DNA of 34,708 bases from Rhodobacteraceae bacterium UBA6236. GTDB lineage: Bacteria > Pseudomonadota > Alphaproteobacteria > Rhodobacterales > Rhodobacteraceae. The position numbers and the translations under genes were made by a program. Shown here one piece after another: positions 1-8,786 of this stretch. Within the stretch, counting starts at the first letter, position 1. Each line of letters begins with the position of its first letter. Below the pieces are notes generated by a model. The model was not told the DNA's origin, did no database searches, and worked only from the letters and a program-made list of their open reading frames with translations. Where the stretch lies: NCBI GenBank assembly GCA_002440945.1, contig DJWG01000113.1, positions 1-34,708 on the forward strand, written 5' to 3'.

Positions 1-35
1 TCATGGGATTTGTGCAACAGAGCCAATTGCCTGAG

Positions 36-2003
36 TCACGCACCGTGCCAATCCGACCACGTCCCGAAGTCGCCAAGATCGATTTCTATCAATCGTCCGT
101 CGTCCACATGGCTCCATCCATAGTCCGCTACATAAAGGTGCGTCTCGCCTGAACCGTCGCTAGCAGGGGCCAGCACAAGATCCTTTACATGAACCCCGTG
201 ACCCGTATCGGAACTTGCCGCATCCGCCAACAGCGTGATGGTGTCTACGATCTGTCCGGCCCGGGAAACCTTCCAGACAGTCGAACTGAACCCGCCGCCG
301 ACATAGAAGACATCCGCGCCGGGATCATAGGCCAGCGCTTCGGGGTCTTTGATTTCAACTGGAAGAACAACCGAACTGAAAAGCTGCGTTCCGTGGTTAT
401 CCACCTCTATGATGGTGCGGGTATCACCATTGCTGATGAAAAGATGACCGTCATTGGGATTGAAGGCGATGTCTTCTGGGTCAAGGCCATTAAGCGGCAG
501 AGTGTTGAAGGATCGCAGCACTTCAGTGGGATTGGCGGTGCTGACGACGAAGACTTTGTAGAGATCGTCATCCGTAATATAAAGGAGTCCACCATTGCTA
601 TCGATCGCAAGCCCGGTCGGTTCGGCAGTGAAACCCAAGTGCGATGCAGCGATGGAACTGCCATCCAATCCTGTTCGAACCAGATTGTTGCTGCGTGAGA
701 ATGGCGCCTCATCCACCTCTGAATCCGAAATGAAGAAGGAGTTGGTGGCGGGATCGTAGGCGATCCCGGATGGATCCGTGAGTCCAAGGTCGCGGGTAAG
801 GTGGTCGGCCACGATACTTGGACCCTCATCCACGATGATCGCATTGGAGATGGAGTTTCCAATGCCCAATACGTTTCCGCTGGCCGTGACGGCGCTGTCG
901 AGATGTAAACCAAACTGCTCCGGGTTCTCCGCAAGCGCGTCGTTCAGCAAGGCGACGCGAACATAAGCCGTTGTCGCTCCTGCAGAGATGAGAACCTGGT
1001 AAGACGAAAGCCCGATGAAATCCTGTCCGCTTTGCGCGGTGCCATCGACGGTGCTCAGCGTCAGTGTCACGTCAGTTGTGAGTGGGCCGGACAATTTGAC
1101 CGAGAACCAGACGGCGCCACTGTCTTCGCTTTGGATATCGCCTGAAGCCACCGCGATGGAGGCCTGCACATCGGTCGGCATGATATGCATCTGATCCGCT
1201 GCAATCGTTGCGCCCGCCTGGGTTACAGCCAGAATGGTCGGCGCAGCGCCGCCCTTTCCATCAGCATCCCAATAGAGGGTGCTTTTGTCCGCCCGGTAGA
1301 CGAACTGTCCGTGACCGATTGCTGTCGAACTGGTTCCCGTGACGAAGTAATCGGCGCTCAGCATGCCGTCTGTCAGGCCTGCCCCTTCTGTAAGCCCGAA
1401 GTCCGCTGCATAAAGTCCAATCCTGTCCTCGGCGGCAAAGTCGTAGATTTGATCGTACACGTTGGTTTCGCGCATGATCACGAAGGTGTCGGCACCCGTG
1501 CCTCCGGTCAGATAATCCTTGCCGGTCCCGCCGATCAGCACATCGTTGCCATCCAGACCGTAAAGTGTATCGCTACCGGCGCCGCCAAAAAGGACGTTGT
1601 TCCCCGAGTTCCCCTTCATGACATTGTTGAGTTGGTTTCCAACCCCATCAATGTGATCGACCCCGGTCAGCTCAAGCCTTTCCACATAGCGTCCGAGGGA
1701 ATAGTTGATCGAGCTGAGGACATAATCAATGCCACCATCATCTATTCCGGCGGTGACCTCTTCGCTAACCACATCGCCAGGGTTGTCCACCCGGTAGATG
1801 TCGTTTCCCGATCCACCATACATGGTATCGGCGCCCGTGCCGCCATCAAGCAGATCGTCGCCCGCACCGCCATATAGAATGTCGTTTCCGGCTTTGCCGT
1901 AAAGTCGGTCCTTGCCGTCCAGCCCGAAAATGACCTCTGATACCGCGGAGCCGATAAGATCTTCTCCGAAAGCGGTTCCGATAATCTGCTTGGTTACTGG
2001 CAT
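36..2003 (-). CDS. Secreted RTX / Calx-beta / beta-propeller protein
   Basis: The 655-residue product carries two blocks of glycine/aspartate RTX nonapeptides (GGxGxDxLx; residues about 25-75 and 121-175). A serralysin-type post-RTX module follows (about 188-275, with a WDADGKG core). Then comes a Calx-beta domain (about 281-383) and an NHL/SMP-30-like beta-propeller (about 410-645) with repeats such as DPSGIAYDP, EPTGLAID and DPEDIAFNP. RTX repeats bind calcium and mark substrates of type I secretion, so the protein is probably extracellular. There is no Sec signal peptide, as expected for that route. The ATG start is preceded by a weak GAGAG. The likely exporter is the ABC/HlyD pair at 16846-20099. 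The domain order is odd: RTX blocks usually lie near the C-terminus, whereas here about 380 residues follow them. Base composition is lower in GC than neighbouring genes. A role in binding or processing the polysaccharide is inferred from position only. Confidence 0.88.
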   Translation of the reverse strand: MPVTKQIIGTAFGEDLIGSAVSEVIFGLDGKDRLYGKAGNDILYGGAGDDLLDGGTGADTMYGGSGNDIYRVDNPGDVVSEEVTAGIDDGGIDYVLSSINYSLGRYVERLELTGVDHIDGVGNQLNNVMKGNSGNNVLFGGAGSDTLYGLDGNDVLIGGTGKDYLTGGTGADTFVIMRETNVYDQIYDFAAEDRIGLYAADFGLTEGAGLTDGMLSADYFVTGTSSTAIGHGQFVYRADKSTLYWDADGKGGAAPTILAVTQAGATIAADQMHIMPTDVQASIAVASGDIQSEDSGAVWFSVKLSGPLTTDVTLTLSTVDGTAQSGQDFIGLSSYQVLISAGATTAYVRVALLNDALAENPEQFGLHLDSAVTASGNVLGIGNSISNAIIVDEGPSIVADHLTRDLGLTDPSGIAYDPATNSFFISDSEVDEAPFSRSNNLVRTGLDGSSIAASHLGFTAEPTGLAIDSNGGLLYITDDDLYKVFVVSTANPTEVLRSFNTLPLNGLDPEDIAFNPNDGHLFISNGDTRTIIEVDNHGTQLFSSVVLPVEIKDPEALAYDPGADVFYVGGGFSSTVWKVSRAGQIVDTITLLADAASSDTGHGVHVKDLVLAPASDGSGETHLYVADYGWSHVDDGRLIEIDLGDFGTWSDWHGA

Positions 2004-2177
2004 GATACTCTCGCTTTTTGCACTTTAACGGTTTGTCAAGCGGATGCGAATGGTCGTTGCCGAGAATGCGGACTGAATTGGCGGTGCAAAGACTCTGACA
2101 CAGTTGCCGTCCGGGAGTGAGAGATATGAAGCACTACCTCTTTCGGGTCGCCCCGAGGACACAGGTTTACGTCCGCT

Positions 2178-3392
2178 TCATGTGCGTTCATCAATCAGCG
2201 TTCGATAAAGCGCGGCATGGCGGTCGGCGATGGCGTTGAGGCTGAATGAGGCGCGAACGGTTTCCTCGGCTCGGGCCTGCATCATGCGGGCTTCGTCCCG
2301 GTTCCGCAGAAGTCGCAAGATCCCTTGTGCCAATGCCTTCGGTTGCCCTGGTGTCGTCAGAAGGCCGTTTTGTCCGTCCGTGATCACCTCGCGGCAGCCG
2401 GGCATGGCTGTCGAGACCACGGGCAAACCTGCGAGTGTGGCCTCCAGCAAGACCCGCGACACGCCTTCCCGGTATTCCGTCGGAAAGGCGAAAAGGTCTG
2501 CCATCCGCAAGAGCGCAGGCACGTCGGTGCGCGGACCAATGGCCTGAACATAAGGGGCGTGTCGGGCGATCTCGGCCGCGGTGACCGCCAGGGGGCCCTC
2601 GCTTTCCCGCGGGCCGACCAGCAAGAACCGCGCCGAAGGGCGATCTTGGTGGACAAGCGCCGCAGCCTCCAGCAACGCAGGGATGCCCTTTTGTCGTGTC
2701 ATGCGGGTTACGGTGATGATGACCTCGGCATCCTCATCAAGACCAAGGCTCTGCCGCATCGTCTGGCGATCGGGCGCGCTGGCAAGGGCGGCTTCGAACC
2801 CCTCGACGTCGATCCCGCCGCCGCCTGCCGGAATGACAATGCCATTGGCGCCGGCCATGGCGTGGCGTCTGAAGAACCTCTCATCGTCGTGGATCTCGAA
2901 GACCGTGGCGGCGGTGCCTTGTGCGGCACGGCGATGAAGCGCGCGGTAGACCGGTCGCAGCGCCAATGCGACGGGGGAGCGCGATGAATAGACCCAGCCT
3001 TCGCCGCAGATCGTTCGGATGGTGCGGATGTGATCGCCCGCCCGCCGCGCGGCCATGGGCAAGTAGATGCAGGGTTTGGTGTCATAACCTTGCGCGATGT
3101 CGGGGCCAATCTCGTGCAGCAGTCCGGCTAGCCGCGTCACTGCGCGGCGATCCGAAAGGGGAGTGACGAAGCGGTCGAAATGCCAGAGCCGGAAGGGGAT
3201 GCCGGCCATTTTGAACGGGGCGGAATTGCCGCTTCCGGCGGCGCTCACGCGAAAGCCGCGGTCGCGCATCGCAAGGATGAATGGGATCCGCAGATGGTTG
3301 TCCTCGCCGCCGACGAACAGGACATGGCAGGGTCCGCCATCACGGCCGAGGCCAGCAGAAGCGGCCGGTCCAAAAAGGGGATGCGGTCTCAT
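2178..3392 (-). CDS. GT4-family glycosyltransferase
   Basis: This is a cytoplasmic GT-B glycosyltransferase of 404 residues that should transfer a sugar from a nucleotide donor during repeat-unit assembly. The N-terminal half has the acceptor-side fold, with GEGWVYSS near residue 130. The C-terminal half has the GT4 donor site: TRMTRQKGIPALLEAA (about 229-244) and an EX7E motif in EGVSRVLLE (E299/E307), followed by GLPVVST. The reading frame extends further upstream, to 3581. I chose the ATG at 3392 because its first bases overlap the stop of the upstream gene (ATGA), as at other junctions in this locus. The pairing with an exported glycosidase-like protein suggests that the two are co-translated. 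Donor and linkage cannot be deduced. Confidence 0.9.
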   Translation of the reverse strand: MRPHPLFGPAASAGLGRDGGPCHVLFVGGEDNHLRIPFILAMRDRGFRVSAAGSGNSAPFKMAGIPFRLWHFDRFVTPLSDRRAVTRLAGLLHEIGPDIAQGYDTKPCIYLPMAARRAGDHIRTIRTICGEGWVYSSRSPVALALRPVYRALHRRAAQGTAATVFEIHDDERFFRRHAMAGANGIVIPAGGGGIDVEGFEAALASAPDRQTMRQSLGLDEDAEVIITVTRMTRQKGIPALLEAAALVHQDRPSARFLLVGPRESEGPLAVTAAEIARHAPYVQAIGPRTDVPALLRMADLFAFPTEYREGVSRVLLEATLAGLPVVSTAMPGCREVITDGQNGLLTTPGQPKALAQGILRLLRNRDEARMMQARAEETVRASFSLNAIADRHAALYRTLIDERT

Positions 3393-4324
3393 TTCGGTTG
3401 CTCCTGCGCCGGTTCCGTGGCGCCCGGGCCTTGTGCGAAATAGCTCTGGAATACCTTTTGCAGGTTGGGGTGGTCCGTCCCGTCGGCCATCTTGAGTGTC
3501 GGGCAGGAGGTGGAGGGTTGCGGCGCCCAGGAATAAGCCATGTCGAAGCTTCGCCACGTCTGCGGTACCAATTCGTCCCAAAGTTTCAGCATGGCCTTGG
3601 CTTCGGCTTCGGTGGGCAGTCGGTAGTACTTTTTGTCTCGATCGGTGCAGGACTGGCCGAAGGTCTGGAATATCGGCACGATCCTTTGGATCGGGATGCC
3701 CGCGTCCATCGCCGCTTCGATGCGTTGGCGCATGGCTTCCAGGTCGCAGCCCTTGGCCGAGTTCGCCTCGTTGCAGGGATAGGGGTCAATGCCAATCAGA
3801 TCGGCGACCGCGCCCAGTTGGGCGAACTCGTCCGGGCCATTCGATCCGCCTTGGATCACCACGAAGGTCAAGGCGCCCGGGTGATAGAGCCGGATCAGAT
3901 CGCTCCGGGCCGCGATGGCTGCAGCGGCGCCGGGGCAGGCTGCGGGATGGGGTTCGTCAGAGATGTAGTAGACACCGCTGAAGGCCGGATGGCCGCGCGC
4001 AACCGCGACAGCCGCGACCACTTCGGCATCGCCAAGGCGCCAGCGACAGTCCTTGTTGAACCCGTTGCCTAGCCACAGGACGCCGCGCATTCCGTCAGGA
4101 AGTGCATCAAGCGCGCCGGTTGAGCCAACATCGACAAGATCGAAACCGATAGCGCGAAGGGCCTGATAGTCCCCACCGGTGTTCACGGCCAGATGACGAC
4201 CGGCGATCCGGATCGGCGCACTTTCCTGTCCGGTGGTCCCCGCGGCAAGACCCCAGGCGATTGCAGGGGGCACAATCGCCGCCACGGACAAGGTCAATGC
4301 CTTGGCCAGGATGGACATGGGCAT
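3389..4324 (-). CDS. Exported TIM-barrel, glycosidase-like protein
   Basis: The 311-residue product begins with a hydrophobic Sec-type signal (about 5-28, ending near GLAAG), so it is probably periplasmic or secreted. The body has the alternating pattern of a beta/alpha barrel: FDLVDVGSTG, GVLWLGNG, GVYYISDEP, LTFVVIQGG, LIGIDPYP, RIVPIFQTFG. Acidic residues sit at strand ends, notably E124 in SDEP and D170 in GIDPYP. These are the likely catalytic pair if it is a glycoside hydrolase. Several cysteines (C93, C130, C174 and later ones) could form disulfides, consistent with export. A good Shine-Dalgarno GGAGG lies 9 bases before the chosen ATG. The stop overlaps the start of the downstream glycosyltransferase. 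Glycanases are common in EPS loci as length-control or release enzymes; that role is inferred. I do not recognise a specific named family. Confidence 0.72.
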   Translation of the reverse strand: MPMSILAKALTLSVAAIVPPAIAWGLAAGTTGQESAPIRIAGRHLAVNTGGDYQALRAIGFDLVDVGSTGALDALPDGMRGVLWLGNGFNKDCRWRLGDAEVVAAVAVARGHPAFSGVYYISDEPHPAACPGAAAAIAARSDLIRLYHPGALTFVVIQGGSNGPDEFAQLGAVADLIGIDPYPCNEANSAKGCDLEAMRQRIEAAMDAGIPIQRIVPIFQTFGQSCTDRDKKYYRLPTEAEAKAMLKLWDELVPQTWRSFDMAYSWAPQPSTSCPTLKMADGTDHPNLQKVFQSYFAQGPGATEPAQEQPK

Positions 4325-4357
4325 CTTCGCGATCCTCCCTTGGGCGTTACGCGGTTG

Positions 4358-6415
4358 TCAGGCAGGATGGGGCAACAGAGCTTCGTGCGCTGCGGTAAGC
4401 GCCAGGCCTGGTTCGTCGTAGCCAAGCTTTCGGTAGGCGCGCAGATCAACGCATGTAAAAACGGCTGATATGGCGGACTTGTCCCCAGCGATGAGACTGC
4501 GCAACAGGTGCAAGGCTTTCTGGGCCTCGCGCTCGTCAGTCGTGCCCCACCGCACCGTCAACAGCACCCGGTCGACCATGGCCGCCAGAACGCGCGTTTC
4601 GGTGGCTTCGGACAGGGACGCGGAATCGATGACGACAAGGTCATACTGGGACCGGAAGTCAGCCAGCAGCGCGGGAAGGACAGGGCCGGAGACCACCGCC
4701 AGCGGGTCGGCGGGCACTTGCGGCATCGGCAGATAATCGAAGCCCAGCCCCCCGGCCCACCGGATCGCTTGCGCGACGGGCTGATCGCGAAAGTAGTCCA
4801 CGCTGTCAGGGACTTCGCCGCCCAAGATGGTGGACGTCACGGTCGGATTTCGGAAATCCAGATCAAGAAGCAGGACACGCCGTCCGATCAGGGCCGCATA
4901 GGCCGCAAGGCTGATCGCCAAGGTGGTCTTGCCTTCAAGGGCGGTACTGGAGGTAACAAGCAGACTCGTCCCCCCTTGGGAGGCAGGCAAGCCCTCGGAT
5001 TTCGTTGCGCCTAGACGAGATGCGGCAATGGTCGTTTTTCCCGACAGCGACACGATTACCGAGCGGATCGCTTCGGCATAATCGGAAAAAGGATGTCCCG
5101 TCAGGAACTGGCGCATCTCATGCGGCGCGATTTTCGTGCCGGGCACCAGGCCGATGCAGGGCAGGCCAAGTTTCTCAGTAACGTCTGCTTCGCTGCGCAG
5201 GCGCCGGTCGAAACGTTCGACCACGATCGCGCCCAGCCCGCTAAGGATCATGCCCGCGATCAGGGCCGGAAGGATGAAAATCAACACTCCAGGCGAACTG
5301 GGAACGAGAGGCACTGTCGCTGCCGAAACTACCCGGGCCGCAGATGCGCCCGCGCCGTGCAGGCTGAGGTCGGTCAGACGGCCCTGCAACGTATTTACAG
5401 ACTGTTCCTTTGTCAGAACCTCGGTTTCAAGATGCTGCAGCCGCAGATAAGGTTCCGATGTATCCGTCTCGGCGGTCTTGAGCGACTGCAACCGGCGGTC
5501 GATCTCGGCAAGCCGATCCATCAGAGCCTGCTGTTCCGGCAAAAGCGGGGCGCTTTCGATCACGCTGCCTTCGGCTTCGGCCAAGAGCCGGATCGAAGCG
5601 TCACCGACAGAAGCGACACGCGGCTGTTGCCCGGCCCCCTCCGCCGTCCGTTCCTTGTGCACAAGGTCGAGTCCCAACCGGTTTTGCGGATCAAGCCTGG
5701 CGAGCGCCTCCTGCGTGGTGCTGCGCAGCCGAAGAAGTTCTGCTACCTGCCGTGAGGCTGCAGAAAGATCATCGTCGGTGACGTTGCCAGCGGCCAACCG
5801 ATAGGTTCGCAGCGCCAGTCGCGCGCGATCAAGTTCGTTGCGCGCGGCAGCCAAGGTGTCTTCAAGCCTGGCAATGCTGCGCGCCCGCGCATCCAGACGG
5901 CGCTGCGCCTCGGCTGCCAGGTAGACCTCGACCGCGCGGTTCGCGACGACCGGTGCGGCTAATGGATCGGTACTGCTGAAGGCAACGGCGATCACGCGGG
6001 ACCGGCGTTCCTTGTAGGCGAACAGCGAACGTTCCAGCGCTGCGTCGTCCGGCAGACTGTCAGGCGGAAGGGCCTGCGCCGAAGCTCCCTGCTGAACAGG
6101 TGCAGAAGCGCCGGAAACGATTGCTGCCCCCGGGTCGATCGCCAGGCTTTTCGCCACCGCGCGCAGGTGGGCGGGAGAGATGAGAAGTTCGACGAGGGTA
6201 TCGATTTCAGCGTCGACAGACGCGCTTCCCTCGGCGGTGTTGGGGGGGTCGTAAAGGATCTGCGCCTTTGCGGTGTAGCGGACCGGCTTGACCAACCCCA
6301 GGGTCGCCGCTGCGAGGACCACGACCGCAGTGATGGTGCAGATCAGCCGCCAGCGGCGCCGCAGGACGGCTGCGACCTGACGAAAATGAAACACGCTCGT
6401 CCGTTCCTCGGTCAT
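4358..6415 (-). CDS. Wzz/BY-kinase polysaccharide copolymerase
   Basis: The 685-residue inner-membrane protein controls EPS chain length and export. Its N-terminal Wzz domain has a membrane segment at about 24-42. A long periplasmic coiled region follows (about 160-345). A second membrane segment at about 376-399 is preceded by the proline motif VPSSPG. The cytoplasmic BY-kinase-like ATPase has Walker A in TALEGKTTLA (K496), Walker A' in VLLLDLDFRNP (514-524) and Walker B in YDLVVIDSAS (591-600). The motifs deviate from the usual GEGKT, DxDxR and DTPP forms. The C-terminus lacks the usual tyrosine cluster: only Y661 and Y666 lie near the end. The frame is open to 6487, but ATG 6415 overlaps the upstream polymerase stop (ATGA) and gives a typical N-terminus. 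Comparable to ExoP-type proteins of rhizobia. Confidence 0.9.
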   Translation of the reverse strand: MTEERTSVFHFRQVAAVLRRRWRLICTITAVVVLAAATLGLVKPVRYTAKAQILYDPPNTAEGSASVDAEIDTLVELLISPAHLRAVAKSLAIDPGAAIVSGASAPVQQGASAQALPPDSLPDDAALERSLFAYKERRSRVIAVAFSSTDPLAAPVVANRAVEVYLAAEAQRRLDARARSIARLEDTLAAARNELDRARLALRTYRLAAGNVTDDDLSAASRQVAELLRLRSTTQEALARLDPQNRLGLDLVHKERTAEGAGQQPRVASVGDASIRLLAEAEGSVIESAPLLPEQQALMDRLAEIDRRLQSLKTAETDTSEPYLRLQHLETEVLTKEQSVNTLQGRLTDLSLHGAGASAARVVSAATVPLVPSSPGVLIFILPALIAGMILSGLGAIVVERFDRRLRSEADVTEKLGLPCIGLVPGTKIAPHEMRQFLTGHPFSDYAEAIRSVIVSLSGKTTIAASRLGATKSEGLPASQGGTSLLVTSSTALEGKTTLAISLAAYAALIGRRVLLLDLDFRNPTVTSTILGGEVPDSVDYFRDQPVAQAIRWAGGLGFDYLPMPQVPADPLAVVSGPVLPALLADFRSQYDLVVIDSASLSEATETRVLAAMVDRVLLTVRWGTTDEREAQKALHLLRSLIAGDKSAISAVFTCVDLRAYRKLGYDEPGLALTAAHEALLPHPA

Positions 6416-7740
6416 GGGCAAAGCTCGCTCTGGGTTCGGGCGGCCAACTGGACCGGCTGTTTCGATGCGTCTCGGGTCGGGCGCCATGCTTCAAGCAGAC
6501 AGATCGTGATGCCGAACCAAAAGATCGGATGGCGCAAGACGAAGTGGAACAGGCTGAAGAGGCTCAGCGCGAGAATCAGCCCGGACAGCCCCGGCAGGCG
6601 CGCCCGGATCGAGGCCAGCAGCGTCATCGCGCACAGACCTACGAAGGCCAAAGAACCCACAAGCCCCGCCTGGGTGAATATCTCGAGGGGGGTGTTGTGG
6701 GATTCGAACTTCGCCGGAGGAGATCGCTTGTATGTCTTGCTGGTCAGATGCGGCCCAGGTCCAAAGCCGATCAGCTTCGATTCCACCCCGATGGTGAGCG
6801 CCTCTTGCCAGAGATGCAGACGCGTATCACCCTGACCATCGTCGTCATAGACCTCGGTCAGACCCTCCGCCACCTTCGTCTCCGCGCCTGGGGCCAAAGG
6901 CACCGATCCGACCAATGCGACCGGAACGACCGCAAGTGCCAAGACCACCGCGCTCCCTTTCAGGGTGGGGGCGCGTTCGGCATCCGCAATCCAGGTGATA
7001 CCTTTGAGGATGACGAAGGGGATCGCCGCAACCAGACACGCCAGCCGGAACGTATCACTTTTGGTAAGAAATCCGACTGTGATGGCGACCGAAAAACAGC
7101 TAAGCGCCAGCAGCAACTCCAGTGGCCGGGCGGCGTGTTCTGCCAGATGGAGCGATAGCAGCGACAGCACGATCGCCAGGAACGCCAGTTGGTTCGGGTC
7201 CAGCGACCACCCGCGCAGCCGGTCGAAGTACCAGACCTCGGTGCCGGGGATGGTGAACAGGCCCGCGGAAGACAGGATTTGCAGCGCCGCGGAAATCGCG
7301 CCGAAGACGACGACCAGCCGCACGACCATGATCCGCCGGGTGTCGTTCGCAAGGACGAGAGTCATCAGAACCCCCAGGGTGAACATCAGAAGATAAGCCC
7401 CGCTGTCATGCGCGATGCCCGAAAAGTACTGGTAGGGTTCGACCAGCAACCCAACGATCATGCCAAGGCAAAGCGCAAGCCCGGTGATGGTCCAGAAGCC
7501 AACGATGTGGTGAAAGGCAGTATTCGGACCGACCCGGTTGCCCAGCATCAAACCGGTCAGCGCCAATCCCATCCAACAAAACAAAAATAGTTCGCCCGGG
7601 CCGATCGGCAGGCCGGCGAAGCGCAGCTCTGTCGAGGGGTAAAGAACCAATCCGAGGGCAAGCAAAATCTGCATCATGGCCTGGGTAACTGCGAAGCAGA
7701 GGAAAAAATATTTCCAACACCGATCATGTTTTGACTCCAA
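6412..7740 (-). CDS. Wzy-type polysaccharide polymerase / O-antigen ligase family membrane protein
   Basis: The 442-residue protein is almost entirely hydrophobic, with roughly ten to twelve membrane segments. A larger polar stretch lies at about residues 275-345, with GDTRLHLWQEALTIG and GFGPGPHLTS followed by SHNTPLEIFTQAG. That pattern (R..LW..A + GxGPG + HN..LE) is characteristic of the Wzy_C/O-antigen ligase family, which joins lipid-linked repeat units in the periplasm. The first codon used here is TTG at 7740; an internal Met-Met (residues 22-23) is an alternative, and no clear ribosome site supports either. It is the first gene of the leftward operon and overlaps the Wzz/BY-kinase gene by four bases, which fits their joint action in polymerisation. 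Confidence 0.85.
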   Translation of the reverse strand: MESKHDRCWKYFFLCFAVTQAMMQILLALGLVLYPSTELRFAGLPIGPGELFLFCWMGLALTGLMLGNRVGPNTAFHHIVGFWTITGLALCLGMIVGLLVEPYQYFSGIAHDSGAYLLMFTLGVLMTLVLANDTRRIMVVRLVVVFGAISAALQILSSAGLFTIPGTEVWYFDRLRGWSLDPNQLAFLAIVLSLLSLHLAEHAARPLELLLALSCFSVAITVGFLTKSDTFRLACLVAAIPFVILKGITWIADAERAPTLKGSAVVLALAVVPVALVGSVPLAPGAETKVAEGLTEVYDDDGQGDTRLHLWQEALTIGVESKLIGFGPGPHLTSKTYKRSPPAKFESHNTPLEIFTQAGLVGSLAFVGLCAMTLLASIRARLPGLSGLILALSLFSLFHFVLRHPIFWFGITICLLEAWRPTRDASKQPVQLAARTQSELCP

Positions 7741-7990
7741 GCAAGCGGACGGTCGGCATCAGCACTGTATGAGAGGGTCGCACGCGGCACTTCGGCCGAA
7801 AATTCCGATTAAGGATAAGGTTCTAATTCTTAAGGAGTAGTCAGAACCAAATAGGACGATACTCCCTTACGGCGTTTTGCGCCGCCCCTTTGGACTGTTA
7901 TCAAATTGGGATGCGATCTGCTGCCCTGCTCGGCGCTGATCGCCGGAAAGACCTGAAAAGGTCTTGGTGCTCCGTATCGAGGAGGGAGAT
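7741..7990. promoter_or_regulatory. Divergent EPS control region with phased repeats
   Basis: This 250-bp stretch separates the leftward polymerase operon from the rightward sugar operon and must hold promoters for both. It is AT-rich in its middle. The heptamer TTAAGGA occurs at 7809-7815 and again at 7830-7836, exactly 21 bp apart (two helical turns). An inverted repeat GGTTCT (7819-7824) / AGAACC (7843-7848) is interleaved with it. This looks like a regulator-binding site. A possible rightward promoter is TTGCGC (7877-7882) with TATCAA (7899-7904), spacer 16; it is a weak match. A strong ribosome site GGAGGGAG ends just before the GTG at 7991. The regulator is unknown. Confidence 0.45.
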
Positions 7991-8725
7991 GTGAAAGTCG
8001 TCATTCAATGCGGAGGGAAAGGCACGCGCCTTCGCCCTTATACGATGGTGCTTCCGAAACCGCTGATGCCGGTTCAAAGTCAACCAGTGTTGGAACTTTT
8101 GATAAAATGGCTGCGCCGCAACGACGTGCGCGATGTGGTCATCACGACCGGCTATCTTGGCCATATCATCAAAAGCTACTGCGCCGACGGACGGAAATGG
8201 GACATCAACATCACTTACACCGAGGAAGCGGAGCCGTTGGGAACCATAGGTCCGCTGAGCATGCTGCGGGATCGGCTGCAAGAGCCCTTCATGGTAATAA
8301 ATGGCGATATATTGACTGATCTTGATATCGGCAGTTTCGCCTCTGCGCACCGGCAAAACGGCGCATTGGTCACTGTCGCCACCCAGAACCGCAAGACCAA
8401 CATGGATTTCGGTGTCATTGAAACCGAGGACGGTCGGATTGTCAGTTTCCGGGAAAAGCCTGTCCTTACCAATCTCGTCAGCATGGGCATTTATTGCATG
8501 GATCCGGCGATCTTCGAATATATTCCTGCCGGCGTTCCCTTTGGATTCGATGATCTGGCCTATTGCCTGCTGTCGCGCGGTGCGCCGATGCACAGTTATA
8601 TTCACACCGGCAGCTGGCTTGATATCGGACGAATTGACGATTTCAAGGCCGCGCAATCGCTGGATTGGGAAGAGCACGAATTCCCGCGCGAGGCGGTTGC
8701 GCCTTTGCGGAGATCCGTTGCGTGA
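7991..8725 (+). CDS. Sugar-1-phosphate nucleotidylyltransferase
   Basis: The 244-residue cytoplasmic enzyme activates a sugar 1-phosphate with a nucleoside triphosphate. It shows the family signature at the N-terminus, QCGGKGTRLRPYT then PKPLMPV. It also has EPLGTIGPL (substrate loop), the metal-binding VINGDILTD, an EKP lysine motif and the C-terminal SWLDIGR. Length fits the short RmlA/GDP-mannose pyrophosphorylase-like group with no left-handed helix domain. The GTG start is chosen because a strong GGAGGGAG lies directly upstream; an in-frame TTG at 7964 has no such site. It heads an operon with an aminotransferase and a LegB-like dehydratase, so the substrate may be GlcNAc-1-phosphate, as for PtmE of Campylobacter. 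That is inference, and a GDP-, UDP- or dTDP-product cannot be distinguished by eye. Confidence 0.88.
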   Translation: MKVVIQCGGKGTRLRPYTMVLPKPLMPVQSQPVLELLIKWLRRNDVRDVVITTGYLGHIIKSYCADGRKWDINITYTEEAEPLGTIGPLSMLRDRLQEPFMVINGDILTDLDIGSFASAHRQNGALVTVATQNRKTNMDFGVIETEDGRIVSFREKPVLTNLVSMGIYCMDPAIFEYIPAGVPFGFDDLAYCLLSRGAPMHSYIHTGSWLDIGRIDDFKAAQSLDWEEHEFPREAVAPLRRSVA

Positions 8726-8786
8726 GCATCTTCCAGCCCCTGGTCGGTCTTGAAGGCAATATTCCTTGTGTTGGGAGTCAGATCTG

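Noticed and set aside
1501..1960. Tandem DNA repeats or a CRISPR-like array within the RTX gene
   Set aside because: The repeated pattern is the coding of glycine/aspartate nonapeptides; units differ in sequence and there are no constant repeats with spacers.
2034..2039. Perfect -35 hexamer TTGACA on the minus strand upstream of the RTX gene
   Set aside because: At a 17-base spacer the -10 position reads AAGCGA, and no spacing of 15-19 gives a credible -10 box. A hexamer alone is not enough.
7809..7834. Possible CtrA site (TTAA repeats)
   Set aside because: The two TTAA copies are 17 bases apart, not 6-7 as in the CtrA consensus.
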